A DNA stretch of 64,000 bases from Bradyrhizobium algeriense (GCF_003062295.1 NZ_PYCN01000024.1:1-64000), one strand, 5' to 3'; positions 51,771 through 60,995 are shown, counted from the first letter of the stretch. Notes: generated by a model from the letters alone, not told the origin. Numbers and translations are program-made.

Positions 51771-52244
51771 ATGTCGAAAACCACCCGCGCAACGCAGGCG
51801 CTGGAAAAGCTGGGCGTGAAATTCACCCTGCATGCCTACGACTACGACCCGGATGCGGCGAGCATCGGGCTGCAGGCGGCGGAAGCGCTCGGCGTGCCGC
51901 CTGCGCGCGTGCTCAAGACGCTGATGGCCGAGGTCGACGGCAAGCCGGTGTGCGCCGTGGTGCCGTCGGACTGCGAAGTCAGCATGAAAAAGCTCGCAGG
52001 CGCCTTCGCTGCCAAGGCGGCCAAGATGATGCGGCCGGCGGATGCCGAACGGCTGACCGGCTACCATGTCGGCGGCATCTCGCCGTTCGGGCAGAAGAAG
52101 CGCGTGCCGGTCGCGATCGAGGCAGCGGCGCTCGGCCATGCCAGCGTGTTCCTCAATGGCGGCCAGCGCGGCTTGCAGGTCGAACTCGCTCCCCAGGACG
52201 CCGTGAAAGCTGCGGGCGCGATCGCGCGCGCACTGGTGGCGTGA
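51771..52244 (+). CDS. ybaK: Cys-tRNA(Pro) deacylase YbaK/EbsC
   Basis: A 157-residue YbaK-type deacylase: ALEKLGVKFTLHAYDYDP, RVLKTLMAEVDGKPVCAVVPSDCEVSMKKLA and the hallmark GGISPFGQKKRVPV. It removes wrongly charged cysteine from tRNA-Pro. Cytoplasmic stand-alone editing enzyme. ATG 51771 is well placed, and no operon partner lies on this strand. Confidence 0.93.
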   Translation: MSKTTRATQALEKLGVKFTLHAYDYDPDAASIGLQAAEALGVPPARVLKTLMAEVDGKPVCAVVPSDCEVSMKKLAGAFAAKAAKMMRPADAERLTGYHVGGISPFGQKKRVPVAIEAAALGHASVFLNGGQRGLQVELAPQDAVKAAGAIARALVA

Positions 52245-52267
52245 GCGGCCCCGGCTCCGGCGGGGCC

Positions 52268-52432
52268 CTACGGGGAGAGCTGTGGCTGCGTCTGCGCCCA
52301 TAGCATCGCCTCGATGATGGCCCTGCGCAGTTTCGGGCGCTGCTCCTCATCGCATTCGATGAACGCCAGTATCGAATTGGCGCGAACGGCAAACTGGTGA
52401 CGTGTTTCGGCTTCGGCTTCTTCGGCCGACAT
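52268..52432 (-). CDS. Small hypothetical protein, 54 aa
   Basis: Begins MSAEEAEAETRHQFAVRANSI, continues LAFIECDEEQRPKLRRAIIE and ends with AMLWAQTQPQLSP. An acidic, helical, natural-looking composition with a proper ATG and stop. Convergent with ybaK. I accept it on composition and on its similarity to short proteins seen at this kind of position in Bradyrhizobium. No function can be given. Confidence 0.5.
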   Translation of the reverse strand: MSAEEAEAETRHQFAVRANSILAFIECDEEQRPKLRRAIIEAMLWAQTQPQLSP

Positions 52433-52827
52433 TGGCTTGTTCAAAGGAATAACCCATCATCTCTAGAAATTCGCCTCACGGACAGACGAAGCTGCTGCGC
52501 AGCCGCCGCCTGCAAAACCGTGGTCCCAGCGATCGAACGAACGCCCTGTACTGAAATTAACCCGGAATAACCCACCGCATGCGCCCGGAAAACAAACCAA
52601 GGTTGGGTCGCATTAGTCTATCGTCCCTTGATTGCATACTCGCCCACCCGCTGGCAACCCCAAACAACAGACAAGGAACAAATTAAGGCCGGCTGCATGG
52701 TCGCGATGCGTCCTGCACCATTGATGAGCACCGCAAATCCGTGTCTGTGGCAGAGCCGGGCTACATTTCCGGCCTGGCGACATCGGCCGGGCGGGCCGCG
52801 GCGCCATGAACCGGGCCTTATCCTGAA
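52433..52827. other. Intergenic region without a supported gene
   Basis: About 395 bases. Open frames here are short and without domains. It probably carries the promoter of the EamA transporter gene. I see no hairpin or repeat that I can name. Confidence 0.4.
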
Positions 52828-53757
52828 ATGTCGGCTACCGAACAGACTTCATCCGCCCGATCCGGGAACTGGCTCGCCAACCAGCCTTACCTGCTGCTCT
52901 GCATCACCGCGCTGTGCTGGGCCGGCAACGCCATCGTCGGACGGATGGCCGCCGGCCACATCGCGCCGGTGACGCTTTCGTTCCTGCGCTGGTCGTTCGC
53001 GTTCCTGATCATCCTGCCGTTCGCCTGGAGGCATCTGGTCCGCGACTGGGCCGCGATCCGCAGCCGCCTCGGCATCATGATCCTGCTCTCGATCACCGGC
53101 ATCGGCGCGTTCAATACCCTGCAATACTGGGCGCTCGAGCACACCCAGGCGCTGAACACGTTGCTGCTGCAGTCAGCGGGCCCGCTGGTGGTCGCGGTGT
53201 GGTCGCTGCTGCTGCTGGGCGTACGGCTGACGCTGGCGCAGGCCGCGGGCGTCATGCTGTCGATGGCCGGCGTGCTGATCATCCTGATGCATGGCGACCT
53301 CACCAAGCTGTCCGGCATCGACTTCAACATCGGCGACCTGATCTTCATCGTGGCGCTGGCGATCTTCGGAATCTATTCGGTGCTGTCGCTGAAACGCCCC
53401 GATATCCACGGCCTGTCGTTCGTCGCCTTCACCTTCGGCGCCGGCGCGGCCTGCCTGATCCCGCTGTTCATCTGGGAACTGTTCGCACAGCCGTTGATGC
53501 GGATTGACACCGCGAATTTGCTGACGCTCGCCTACGTAGCGCTGTTTCCCTCGACGATCGCCTATCTCTGCTACAATCGCGGCGTGCAGCTGATCGGCGC
53601 CAACCGCGCCGCACCGTTCTTCCACGTGGTGCCGGTGTTCGGAACCATCATGTCGATCGTCTTCCTCGGCGAGCACCCGCAGGCGTTTCACTTCATCGGC
53701 TTCGCGCTGGTGCTGGCCGGGGTATTCGTGGCGTCGCGAAAACCGAAGACGGGCTGA
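52828..53757 (+). CDS. EamA/DMT-family transporter, 309 aa
   Basis: Ten membrane segments in two five-span EamA halves: LLLCITALCWAGNAIVGRMA, LSFLRWSFAFLIILPFAW and WALEHTQALNTLLLQSAGPLVVAVWSLLLLGVRLT in the first; YVALFPSTIAYLCYNRGVQLIGANRAAPFFHVVPVFGTIMSIVFLGE in the second. Members export metabolites or amino acids. The protein closely resembles a second EamA gene at 58118-59056. Substrate unknown. Confidence 0.88.
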   Translation: MSATEQTSSARSGNWLANQPYLLLCITALCWAGNAIVGRMAAGHIAPVTLSFLRWSFAFLIILPFAWRHLVRDWAAIRSRLGIMILLSITGIGAFNTLQYWALEHTQALNTLLLQSAGPLVVAVWSLLLLGVRLTLAQAAGVMLSMAGVLIILMHGDLTKLSGIDFNIGDLIFIVALAIFGIYSVLSLKRPDIHGLSFVAFTFGAGAACLIPLFIWELFAQPLMRIDTANLLTLAYVALFPSTIAYLCYNRGVQLIGANRAAPFFHVVPVFGTIMSIVFLGEHPQAFHFIGFALVLAGVFVASRKPKTG

Positions 53758-53759
53758 GC

Positions 53760-54749
53760 TCAGAGCGTCACGACAATCTTGCCGAACTGTTCGTTCGACT
53801 CGAGAAATCGATGCGCCTCCACGATCTGATCAAACGAAAAGGTCTTTGCGATTACCGGCTGTAGCGAACCCGACTTCAGCCCCGCGAGCACGAACGCCTT
53901 GGCGGCTTCAAGCCGCGCCGGGTCGCCGACGATCTCGTGCATGAGGTAGCCGCGCAGCGTCAGGCGCTTGCTCAGCACATTGAACAGCGGAAAAGGTGTC
54001 GGCTCCGAACTCAGGCCGCCATACTCGATGAGGATGCCGCCTGTCGACATCGCCGCCGTCAGAGGCTCAAAGATCGGGCCTCCAACCGCATCGAACACGA
54101 CCCGAACGCCCGTGGGGCCGGCGATTTCCTTCAGCCGCGCTTCCAGATTCTCCTCCGCCGAAGCGATTACATGCGCGGCACCGAACCCTAGCAAGGCCCG
54201 CTTTTTACGGGACGTCCGCGTGACCGCGATCGCAGTCGCGCCGGTCTGGTTGGCAATCTGAATGGCGGCAAGTCCGACACTGCTGGATGCCGCCGTAATG
54301 ACCACGAAATCCTCCCGCCGCAGCGTGGCGATCTCGATCAGTGCGCCATAGGCGGTAACGGTTGGCATCCAGATCGCTGCCGCCGCCTCAAAGCTGAGCG
54401 AACGCGGGTGCTGGACGACGAGTTCGGCAGGGAAGCTCGCCAGCTCGCCATAGGCGGGCCAGCGGACCATCGATAGCGGAGGCACCACGCTGACGGCATC
54501 GCCCAGCGCGAAGCTGTCGACGCCTGCACCGACCGCTTCGACGATGCCGGCTGCTTCCAGGCCAAGCCCGGAAGGTAATGTCGGCGTCTCGATATAAGAG
54601 CCGTAACGGAGCAGCACTTCGGCACGGTTGAGGCCCAACGCCCGAACGCGGATTTGCACCTCGCCCGGAGCGGGCGGTGGCACATCGATATTCTCGATGC
54701 GCAGCACCTCGGGACCCCTATGCTGATGAAAACGGACGACGCGAACCAT
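53760..54749 (-). CDS. Zinc-type alcohol dehydrogenase / quinone oxidoreductase, 329 aa
   Basis: A medium-chain dehydrogenase/reductase: VLRIENIDVPPPAPGEVQIRVRALGLNRAEVLLR, GLEAAGIVEAVGAGVDSF, the Rossmann segment VVITAASSSVGLAAIQIANQTGATAIAVTRT and FDAVGGPIFEPL. No structural-zinc cysteines are visible, so it is of the QOR type. It converges with the EamA gene two bases away and diverges from a LysR-family gene, its likely regulator. Confidence 0.85.
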   Translation of the reverse strand: MVRVVRFHQHRGPEVLRIENIDVPPPAPGEVQIRVRALGLNRAEVLLRYGSYIETPTLPSGLGLEAAGIVEAVGAGVDSFALGDAVSVVPPLSMVRWPAYGELASFPAELVVQHPRSLSFEAAAAIWMPTVTAYGALIEIATLRREDFVVITAASSSVGLAAIQIANQTGATAIAVTRTSRKKRALLGFGAAHVIASAEENLEARLKEIAGPTGVRVVFDAVGGPIFEPLTAAMSTGGILIEYGGLSSEPTPFPLFNVLSKRLTLRGYLMHEIVGDPARLEAAKAFVLAGLKSGSLQPVIAKTFSFDQIVEAHRFLESNEQFGKIVVTL

Positions 54750-54852
54750 TCGACAAACTCCAAAGCAATTGAGCTGAATAGGTAATGCCGAGCTTCACTG
54801 GAGCAATAAATCCCTTCCCAAGCAGGACAGTCGAAACTAATAGTTTTGAATT

Positions 54853-55752
54853 ATGGATCGTCTTTCCAGCATGGCCGTATTCGTCAAAGCCGCCGACCTC
54901 GGCTCGTTCGCGGCCGCGGCGGATGCGCTCGATCTGTCTGGGCCCATGGTCGGCAAGCACGTCCGGTTTCTCGAACAACGTCTGGGGGTTCGCCTTATCA
55001 ACCGCACCACGCGCCGTCAGAGCCTGACCGAGTTCGGCCGCGCCTACTATGATCGGTGCCGATCAGTGCTTGCTGAAGCCGAGGCCGCGGACGCACTCGC
55101 GGCCGAACAACTTTCCGAGCCGCGCGGCAAGCTGCGGGTTACTATGCCCGTGCTGTTCGGCCGCCGCTGCGTTGCTCCGGTGTTGCTGGAGTTGGCGGGG
55201 CGGCATCCCAAACTCGAGCTCGATCTTTCTTTCAGCGATTCTCTCACCGATCTTTCTGACGGCGGCTTCGACCTCGCAATCCGCACTGGCACGCTGGAGG
55301 ACAAGGCTGGATTGATCGCCCGTCGCATCGCGCGCCAGCGCATGATTGTCTGCGCCTCGCCATCCTATCTGGCGACTCACGGAACCCCGCGAGAGATCGA
55401 GGATATCGGCAAACATCAAGCCATCCTCTATGGCCGTTCCGGTCATGCGAGCCCCTGGCTGTTTCCGCGCGACGATCAGCCTCCGATGCAGCTCATGCCG
55501 GTCAGCCGGTTCCGGCTCGACGATCTCGACGCCATCGCCGATGCTGCGGCTGCGGGGATGGGAGTTGCGTGGCTGCCCTATTGGCTGGTTCGCGAACGGA
55601 TTCAGGCAGGCGCCCTTGTCCCGTTACTGCCCAATCAAACCGGTTTCCTGTACGACGGCTATGCGCTTTGGCTGCAGGCGCCTTATTTGCCTCTGAAGGT
55701 TCGTCTTGCGGTCGACGCGCTGGCGGCGGCCTTGCCGGGGCTGATGACGTGA
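54853..55752 (+). CDS. LysR-family transcriptional regulator, 299 aa
   Basis: N-terminal HTH: MDRLSSMAVFVKAADLGSFAAAADALDLSGPMVGKHVRFLEQRLGVRLINRTTRR (in parts), typical of LysR. It is followed by an effector domain with GKLRVTMPVLFGRRCVAPVLLELA and LDLSFSDSLTDLSDGGFDLAIRTG. It is divergent from the quinone-oxidoreductase gene across ~100 bases, the usual layout for a regulator and its target. Inducer unknown. Confidence 0.93.
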   Translation: MDRLSSMAVFVKAADLGSFAAAADALDLSGPMVGKHVRFLEQRLGVRLINRTTRRQSLTEFGRAYYDRCRSVLAEAEAADALAAEQLSEPRGKLRVTMPVLFGRRCVAPVLLELAGRHPKLELDLSFSDSLTDLSDGGFDLAIRTGTLEDKAGLIARRIARQRMIVCASPSYLATHGTPREIEDIGKHQAILYGRSGHASPWLFPRDDQPPMQLMPVSRFRLDDLDAIADAAAAGMGVAWLPYWLVRERIQAGALVPLLPNQTGFLYDGYALWLQAPYLPLKVRLAVDALAAALPGLMT

Positions 55753-55855
55753 ACGGCGATCACGCCCGCCACGGAAAGCTGGCAGCGCATGCATCCGCGG
55801 TGACTTTATCTGCCAGATCCGTTACTCCTGAAGCGTGTTTCGCTTAAGGCATTCG

Positions 55856-56677
55856 ATGAAGGTTCGCGCCAGCAATCTGTTGATCGGCACGCTCGTCCTG
55901 GCCCTGATCGGGGGATCGCTGGGCGGGTTTCTCGGCTACCAGAAGTTCGTCAGCGCCAAGCAGAAGGTGCCGTTCCGGGTGATCTTCGAAGGCTCGGCGT
56001 CCGGTCTGCGCAAGGGCGGCAGCGTGAACTTCGCCGGCATCCGGGTCGGCGAGGTGGTGTCGCTCAAGCTCGACCATCCGCGCCGCGTCGTGGCGCTGGC
56101 CATGATCGACGGCAACACGCCGGTGAAAAGCGACACGCAAGTCGGCCTCGAATTTCAGGGGCTGACGGGCATCGCCGCGATCTCCTTCACCGGCGGCTCC
56201 GACGAAGCGCTGCCGCCGCCAAAGGGCCCGGACGGCATTCCCGAGCTGACCGCCGATCGGGACGGGACGCTCAACACCCAGGAAAAAATCCGGGTGGCGC
56301 TGCGCAACGTCGACCGGGTGATCGCCGACAATGAGGTAGCGATCAAGGATACGCTGCGGAATTTCGAGACCTTCACGGCCTCGCTGTCCGGTGACGGCGA
56401 GAAGATCACCAGCATCATCGCGACCGCCGAAAACGGCGTCAACGCCGTCGACGGCGCGCTGACCAAGACCAAGGATTTCTTCGGCAGCCTCGCCAGCGAC
56501 AAATATGGCGGCGAATTGCTGCCGACCGTGATCTCGATGCGCGAGCTGATCGAAAGTTTTGACAAGAAATCCGGGATGCTGATGGCGGACACGCGAAAAA
56601 TGTTTGGCGAAATCAGCCAATCCATCAACAATAGCAAGTACGGCAGCAGGCCCCCCGCCTCGCCCGCCAGACGATAG
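55856..56677 (+). CDS. MlaD/MCE-family lipid transport protein, 273 aa
   Basis: N-terminal membrane anchor (VRASNLLIGTLVLALIGGSLGGFLGY), then an MCE domain: KVPFRVIFEGSASGLRKGGSVNFAGIRVGEVVSLKLD and SDTQVGLEFQGLTGIAAISFTGG. A helical C-terminal tail follows. MCE proteins carry phospholipid across the periplasm with an MlaFE-type ABC transporter, but no such permease or ATPase is adjacent. Start ATG 55856 (MKVRASN) rather than 55835. Confidence 0.88.
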   Translation: MKVRASNLLIGTLVLALIGGSLGGFLGYQKFVSAKQKVPFRVIFEGSASGLRKGGSVNFAGIRVGEVVSLKLDHPRRVVALAMIDGNTPVKSDTQVGLEFQGLTGIAAISFTGGSDEALPPPKGPDGIPELTADRDGTLNTQEKIRVALRNVDRVIADNEVAIKDTLRNFETFTASLSGDGEKITSIIATAENGVNAVDGALTKTKDFFGSLASDKYGGELLPTVISMRELIESFDKKSGMLMADTRKMFGEISQSINNSKYGSRPPASPARR

Positions 56678-56713
56678 CTTGAAATCAAAACCAAAAATAA
56701 CGGAACGCCCGAC

Positions 56714-57931
56714 GTGCTCGACAAATCCACCGCTGTGACCGCGCCGCCCGCGACCGTGACCCGCACCGAGAGCGCGGTGCCGCGCGCTTTGCAAAAGTAT
56801 CTCGCGCTCGACGATTTCGAGCCTGTCGCACGGCGCCGGATTCCAAAATTCCTCTACGGCTACATCTCCGGCGGTGCAGAGACCGACGCGGCCATGCGCG
56901 ACAACCGCAAGGCCCTCGACGAATACGGTTTCGTGCCGCGCGTGCTAAACGACGTCTCCGGCCGCGACCAGACCACCACGCTGTTCGGCAAGACCTACGC
57001 CTCGCCGTTCGGCATTCCGCCGATGGGCTCCTCGGCGCTGTGCGCTTATCGCGGCGACATCGTGCTGGCGCAGGCGGCGAAGGCCGAGAATGTGCCGATG
57101 ATTCTCAGCGCCTCGTCGCTGATCACGCTGGAGGATGTGCGCGCCGCCAATCAGGCCGCGTGGTATCAGGCCTATCTCGCCGGCCTGCCGGAGCGGATCG
57201 AGCCGCTGATCGATCGCGTAGCGGCGGCCGGCTACGACACCTTCGTCGTCACCGCCGATGTGCCGGTGCCGCCGAACCGCGAGAACAACATCCGCAATGG
57301 CTTTCAGGTGCCGCTCGCGATCACGCCGCGCGTGTTCTGGGACACGGTCACGCATCCGCACTGGCTGTTCGGCACCTGGGCGCGCACCGTGATGAATTTC
57401 GGCATGCCGCATTTCGAGAACATGGATGCCAAGCGCGGCCCGCCGGTGCTGGCGAAAAACCTGATGCGCAACATCGGCGCCCGCGACCAGCTCGCCTGGA
57501 AACATGTCGAACTGATCCGCAAACGCTGGAAGGGTAAGCTCGTGATCAAGGGCCTAGTCTCACCGGCCGACGCGCGCATCGCGCGCGAGAGCGGCGTCGA
57601 CGGCGTCATGCTGTCCAACCATGGCGGCCGCCAGCTCGACTACACGATGTCGGGCCTGCGCACGCTGCCGGAGATCGCGACTGAGGCAAAGGGCATGACG
57701 ATCATGGTCGACGGCGGCATCCGCCGCGGCACCGACGTCATCAAGGCGCTCGCGCTCGGCGCGCATTTCGTCTGGGTCGGCCGTCCCTTCCTCTATGCCG
57801 CGATCGCCGGCGGCGAAGCCGGCGTGCAGCGCGCGATCACGCTGCTGAAAGCCGAGATCGACCGCGACCTGGCGCTGCTTGGTATTCGCTCGATCAGCGA
57901 GATCACGCCGGATTTGGTACGGAAGTTTTGA
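56714..57931 (+). CDS. FMN-dependent alpha-hydroxy-acid oxidase (LldD family), 405 aa
   Basis: A full FMN-dependent alpha-hydroxy-acid dehydrogenase: ARRRIPKFLYGYISGGAETDAAMRDN, SPFGIPPMGSSALCAYRGDI, the catalytic His region SNHGGRQLDYTMSG and phosphate-binding MVDGGIRRGTDVIKALALGAHFVWVGRP. Related to L-lactate and glycolate/mandelate dehydrogenases; the substrate cannot be fixed by eye. A GTG start is used. It lies 36 bases after mlaD on the same strand. A palindromic repeat follows. Confidence 0.9.
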   Translation: MLDKSTAVTAPPATVTRTESAVPRALQKYLALDDFEPVARRRIPKFLYGYISGGAETDAAMRDNRKALDEYGFVPRVLNDVSGRDQTTTLFGKTYASPFGIPPMGSSALCAYRGDIVLAQAAKAENVPMILSASSLITLEDVRAANQAAWYQAYLAGLPERIEPLIDRVAAAGYDTFVVTADVPVPPNRENNIRNGFQVPLAITPRVFWDTVTHPHWLFGTWARTVMNFGMPHFENMDAKRGPPVLAKNLMRNIGARDQLAWKHVELIRKRWKGKLVIKGLVSPADARIARESGVDGVMLSNHGGRQLDYTMSGLRTLPEIATEAKGMTIMVDGGIRRGTDVIKALALGAHFVWVGRPFLYAAIAGGEAGVQRAITLLKAEIDRDLALLGIRSISEITPDLVRKF

Positions 57932-57940
57932 GTGGTTGGC

Positions 57941-58030
57941 GTAGCCCGGATGGAGCGCAGCGCAATCCGGGGACTTTCGCGCAAATGATTGGTGGGCTGT
58001 CCCGGATGCGCTGCGCTCCATCCGGGCTAC
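57941..58030. repeat. Palindromic intergenic repeat, type 4
   Basis: GTAGCCCGGATGGAGCGCAGCGC at the left end mirrors GCGCTGCGCTCCATCCGGGCTAC at the right end, a near-perfect inverted repeat around a ~44-base centre. Different from the other three families. Lies just after the hydroxy-acid oxidase gene. Confidence 0.88.
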
Positions 58031-58117
58031 GGGATCGCGACAATTCAAGACATTGTAGCATTGCATGCATGGGACTTGTCGCGCGGCGGAAAATCCGGCC
58101 TATCTGGCCTCGCGACC

Positions 58118-59056
58118 ATGACCCAGCCCGCACCAGCGCCGCCTGCCCTCGATCCGGTCCGGTGGCTGAACAACCAGCCTTATTTGTTGCTGAGCCTGAC
58201 CTCGCTGTTCTGGGCGGGCAACATCGTGCTGGCGCGCCATGTTGCCGGCCACGTGCCGCCCTTGACGCTGTCCTGCGTCCGCTGGATCGGCACCTTTCTG
58301 ATCCTGCTGCCCTTTGCCTGGCCGCACCTGAAGCAGGACTGGCCGGTGCTGCGCGCGCATTTGCCGATGATGTTGTTTCTGTCATTGGTCGGATTCGCCT
58401 ACAACAATGCGATCTCCTACTGGGCCCTGCAATATACCGAGGCGCTGAACGCGCTGTTGATCCAGTCGGCCGGACCGCTGTTTGTCGCGCTGTGGTCGCT
58501 GGCGCTGTTCGGCATCCGCCTGACCGGTGCGCAGCTCGCCGGCATCACCATCTCGCTCGCCGGCGTCCTGACCATCATCCTGCGCGGCGATTTTGGCGCA
58601 CTCGCCAGCATCAGCTTCAACCGCGGCGACCTGATGTTTGCCAGTTCACTGGTGTCGTTCGGGCTGTATTCGGCGCTGATCCCGCGCCGGCCGGTGACGC
58701 ACGCGCTGTCGCTGATTTCGTTCACCACCTGCTGCGGCGCACTGATGCTGGTGCCGTTCTCGATCTGGGAATTCTCGACCGGCGCCACGCTGAAGTTCGA
58801 CATCATTTCGATGGCGACGCTGGGCTATGCCGTGATCTTTCCCTCGACGCTGGCCTATCTGTTCTTCAACCGCGGGCTGGCGCTGATCGGGCCGAACCGT
58901 GCCGCGCCGTTCTTTCATCTGGTGCCGGTGTTCGGCTCGGCGATGGCGATCCTGCTGCTCGGCGAACAATTGCGGATATTCCATCTGGTGGGCTATGCGC
59001 TGGTGCTGGCCGGTGTCGTGATCGCTTCCAGGCGGGCCTCGGCGAAGAAGGCTTGA
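58118..59056 (+). CDS. EamA/DMT-family transporter, paralogue, 312 aa
   Basis: Ten-span EamA protein: RWLNNQPYLLLSLTSLFWAGNIVLARHVAGHVPPLTL, SYWALQYTEALNALLIQSAGPLFVALWSL and FPSTLAYLFFNRGLALIGPNRAAPFFHLVPVFGSAMAILLLGE. Near-identical landmarks to the protein at 52828-53757 (WLANQPYLLLCITALCWAGN; RAAPFFHVVPVFGT) indicate paralogy. ATG 58118 (MTQPAPAPP) is preferred; the frame from 57989 lies in the repeat. Exporter of unknown substrate. Confidence 0.88.
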   Translation: MTQPAPAPPALDPVRWLNNQPYLLLSLTSLFWAGNIVLARHVAGHVPPLTLSCVRWIGTFLILLPFAWPHLKQDWPVLRAHLPMMLFLSLVGFAYNNAISYWALQYTEALNALLIQSAGPLFVALWSLALFGIRLTGAQLAGITISLAGVLTIILRGDFGALASISFNRGDLMFASSLVSFGLYSALIPRRPVTHALSLISFTTCCGALMLVPFSIWEFSTGATLKFDIISMATLGYAVIFPSTLAYLFFNRGLALIGPNRAAPFFHLVPVFGSAMAILLLGEQLRIFHLVGYALVLAGVVIASRRASAKKA

Positions 59057-59156
59057 GCCGGCCCGCCGCGTGGCGTCGTACCGGCTTCCCCTTTCGATCC
59101 GGGCAGGCTAGCTTGCCGGCCAATTCAACATAAAAATAACTTGAGGAAACAACGAT

Positions 59157-60134
59157 ATGTTCGCGTTATGGAAACGGTACCGGCACGTCGCCGCAGTGGC
59201 TCCCCTGATGCTGGCGACGATCGCCACGGCTACCGCGCAGGCGCCTTACCCGAACCGCAACATCACGCTGGTGCTGCCGTTCGCCGCCGGCAGCGGCACC
59301 GACACCACGACGCGCCTGATCGGGAAAGAACTCGGTACAGCCCTCGGCGTCAGCATGGTGATCGAGAACAAGGCGGGCGCCAACGGCTCGATCGCGGCGA
59401 GCCATGTCGCCCGCTCCGCGCCCGACGGCTACACGCTGTTCGTGACGACGAATACGTCGCATTCGGCCAATCCGTATCTGCTGAAGAACATGACCTACGA
59501 TCCGATCAAGGATTTCACGCCGATCGCGCGGACCGGCGACCTGCCGTTCATGCTCGTGATCCATCCGGACGTTCCGGCAAATTCGGTGGCCGAGCTGATC
59601 GCACTGGCCAAGAAGGAGCCGGGCAAATACTCCTACGCCAGCGGCAGCTCGTCGGCGATCGTGTCGGGCGCCACGTTCGCCCGTCTCGCCAGGATCGATC
59701 TGCTTCACGTCCCCTACAAGAGCTCGCCACCTGCGCTGACCGATTTGATCGCCGGCCGCGTCTCGATGATGTTCATCGATGTCCCGACCGGCCTGCCCCA
59801 CGTCAACGCCAAGGCGCTGAAGGCGCTTGCGGTCACGACCAAAAAGCCCTCGGCGCTGCTGCCGCATCTGCCTACCATGGACGCCACGGTGAAGGGTTTC
59901 GACATCACCTCATGGCAGGGTTATTTCGGCCCGGCCAACATGCCGAAGGACGTGGTCACCAGGTTGAACGCGGAAATCCGCAAGGTAATCGAACGGCCCG
60001 ACATCAAGAGCCAGCTCGCCGAGCGCGGCATGGAGGCGTTTTCCGGTACGCCGGAAGAGTTCGACGCCTTTGTGAAGGACCAGCTCAAGGTGTGGGAGAA
60101 GCTGATCACGGAAGCGGGGATTGAGAAGCAGTAG
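59157..60134 (+). CDS. Bug/TctC-family tripartite tricarboxylate transporter substrate-binding protein, 325 aa
   Basis: Signal peptide (VAAVAPLMLATIATATAQAPYPNR), then the Bug hallmark: NITLVLPFAAGSGTDTTTRLIGKELGTALG, VIENKAGANGSIAASHVARSAPDGYTLF and DVPANSVAELIALAKKEPGKYSYASGSSSAIV. A periplasmic binding protein of a TctABC-type carboxylate transporter. No TctA or TctB partner is in the window, which is usual for this expanded family in Bradyrhizobium. Ligand unknown. Confidence 0.92.
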   Translation: MFALWKRYRHVAAVAPLMLATIATATAQAPYPNRNITLVLPFAAGSGTDTTTRLIGKELGTALGVSMVIENKAGANGSIAASHVARSAPDGYTLFVTTNTSHSANPYLLKNMTYDPIKDFTPIARTGDLPFMLVIHPDVPANSVAELIALAKKEPGKYSYASGSSSAIVSGATFARLARIDLLHVPYKSSPPALTDLIAGRVSMMFIDVPTGLPHVNAKALKALAVTTKKPSALLPHLPTMDATVKGFDITSWQGYFGPANMPKDVVTRLNAEIRKVIERPDIKSQLAERGMEAFSGTPEEFDAFVKDQLKVWEKLITEAGIEKQ

Positions 60135-60300
60135 GACGAGACCGCACTGCGGAGCAACCATTGAGCCCTCAGGGTGAGGAGGTGCCAACGGGTTCGCGCG
60201 TAGCGCGGCCCGTTACGGCGATCTATCTCGTTGTGCTATAGTTCGGGCGTTTCGCAGCGCGGCCAAACTAACTCTCTCGAAGGCCGGCGCATCCAACGAT

Positions 60301-60615
60301 TCAACACAAATCATTCTCGCGTCGAAAGGCCGTTGGCGTAACTCCAATCAACTTTCGAAACACGCGGTTCAGTTGAGGCGCACCGCTAAATCCGACCGCG
60401 AGCGCCACGTCGGCAATCGACAGATTGCTTACCGACAACATCTCCTTCGCAACACTGATCCGTTCGGACAGGACGTATTGATAAGGCGAAAGTCCCACTG
60501 AATGTTTAAACGCCCGAACAAAGTGGAACTGGCTCAATCCGATCAAGCCCGCTAACTCGGATATCCCGATTTCTTTCGAAACGTGAGCATCAACAAACTC
60601 TTTGATGCGGCTCAA
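60301..60615 (-). CDS. AraC-type HTH protein, apparently truncated, 104 aa
   Basis: Both HTH motifs of the AraC domain are complete: EIGISELAGLIGLSQFHFVRAFKHSVGLSPYQYVL and NLSIADVALAVGFSGAPQLNRVFRKLIGVTPTAFR. There is no ligand-binding domain. The frame begins at a TTG; upstream it stays open for about 45 more codons that read as the typical linker before the HTH (RGGLTGHQL), but contain no ATG or GTG. So the protein is either a stand-alone HTH from the TTG or the end of a gene that lost its N-terminus. Confidence 0.72.
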   Translation of the reverse strand: MSRIKEFVDAHVSKEIGISELAGLIGLSQFHFVRAFKHSVGLSPYQYVLSERISVAKEMLSVSNLSIADVALAVGFSGAPQLNRVFRKLIGVTPTAFRRENDLC

Positions 60616-60995
60616 CTGATGTCCCGTTAAACCTCCGCGAACCGGTCTCAGTCGCGGGTCCGGTCGGTCGTGCTCAAATGGACTACCGATAGTTCCCTTC
60701 GAGATATCGAAATTTCCCGAGTTGTTAAAGTTACCTTGGGGAGCGCTTGAAATGCAACATTACAGTCTCACAAATTGCGCTGAATAGCTTTTCTTGCGCC
60801 AAAGAGACCCGACCGGTGCTCGTCCTATTGCCGATCACCGACTTCTCAGGATTGTTGTTCCCGCTCGCTGGGAAAGCGCTAGAGAATCTCTAGCGGCTCG
60901 CCTGTGCGGGGGCGGCGTGGCGCGATTACTAACGACAGTGCGCGCATCGATGGAGGCCGCTTGCCAGACCACTAGCCTAGTCTTAGGAGCGACTG
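60616..60995. other. Gene-poor region before the FixJ-like gene
   Basis: About 380 bases. The left part is the open linker of the truncated AraC-type gene; the right part contains no convincing gene. It includes an AGGAG motif at 60986-60990 that serves the TTG start of the next gene. Confidence 0.45.

Noticed and set aside
52245..52270. Hairpin after ybaK as terminator
   Set aside because: GC-rich arms are present but no T run follows, and the segment overlaps the end of the small convergent gene.
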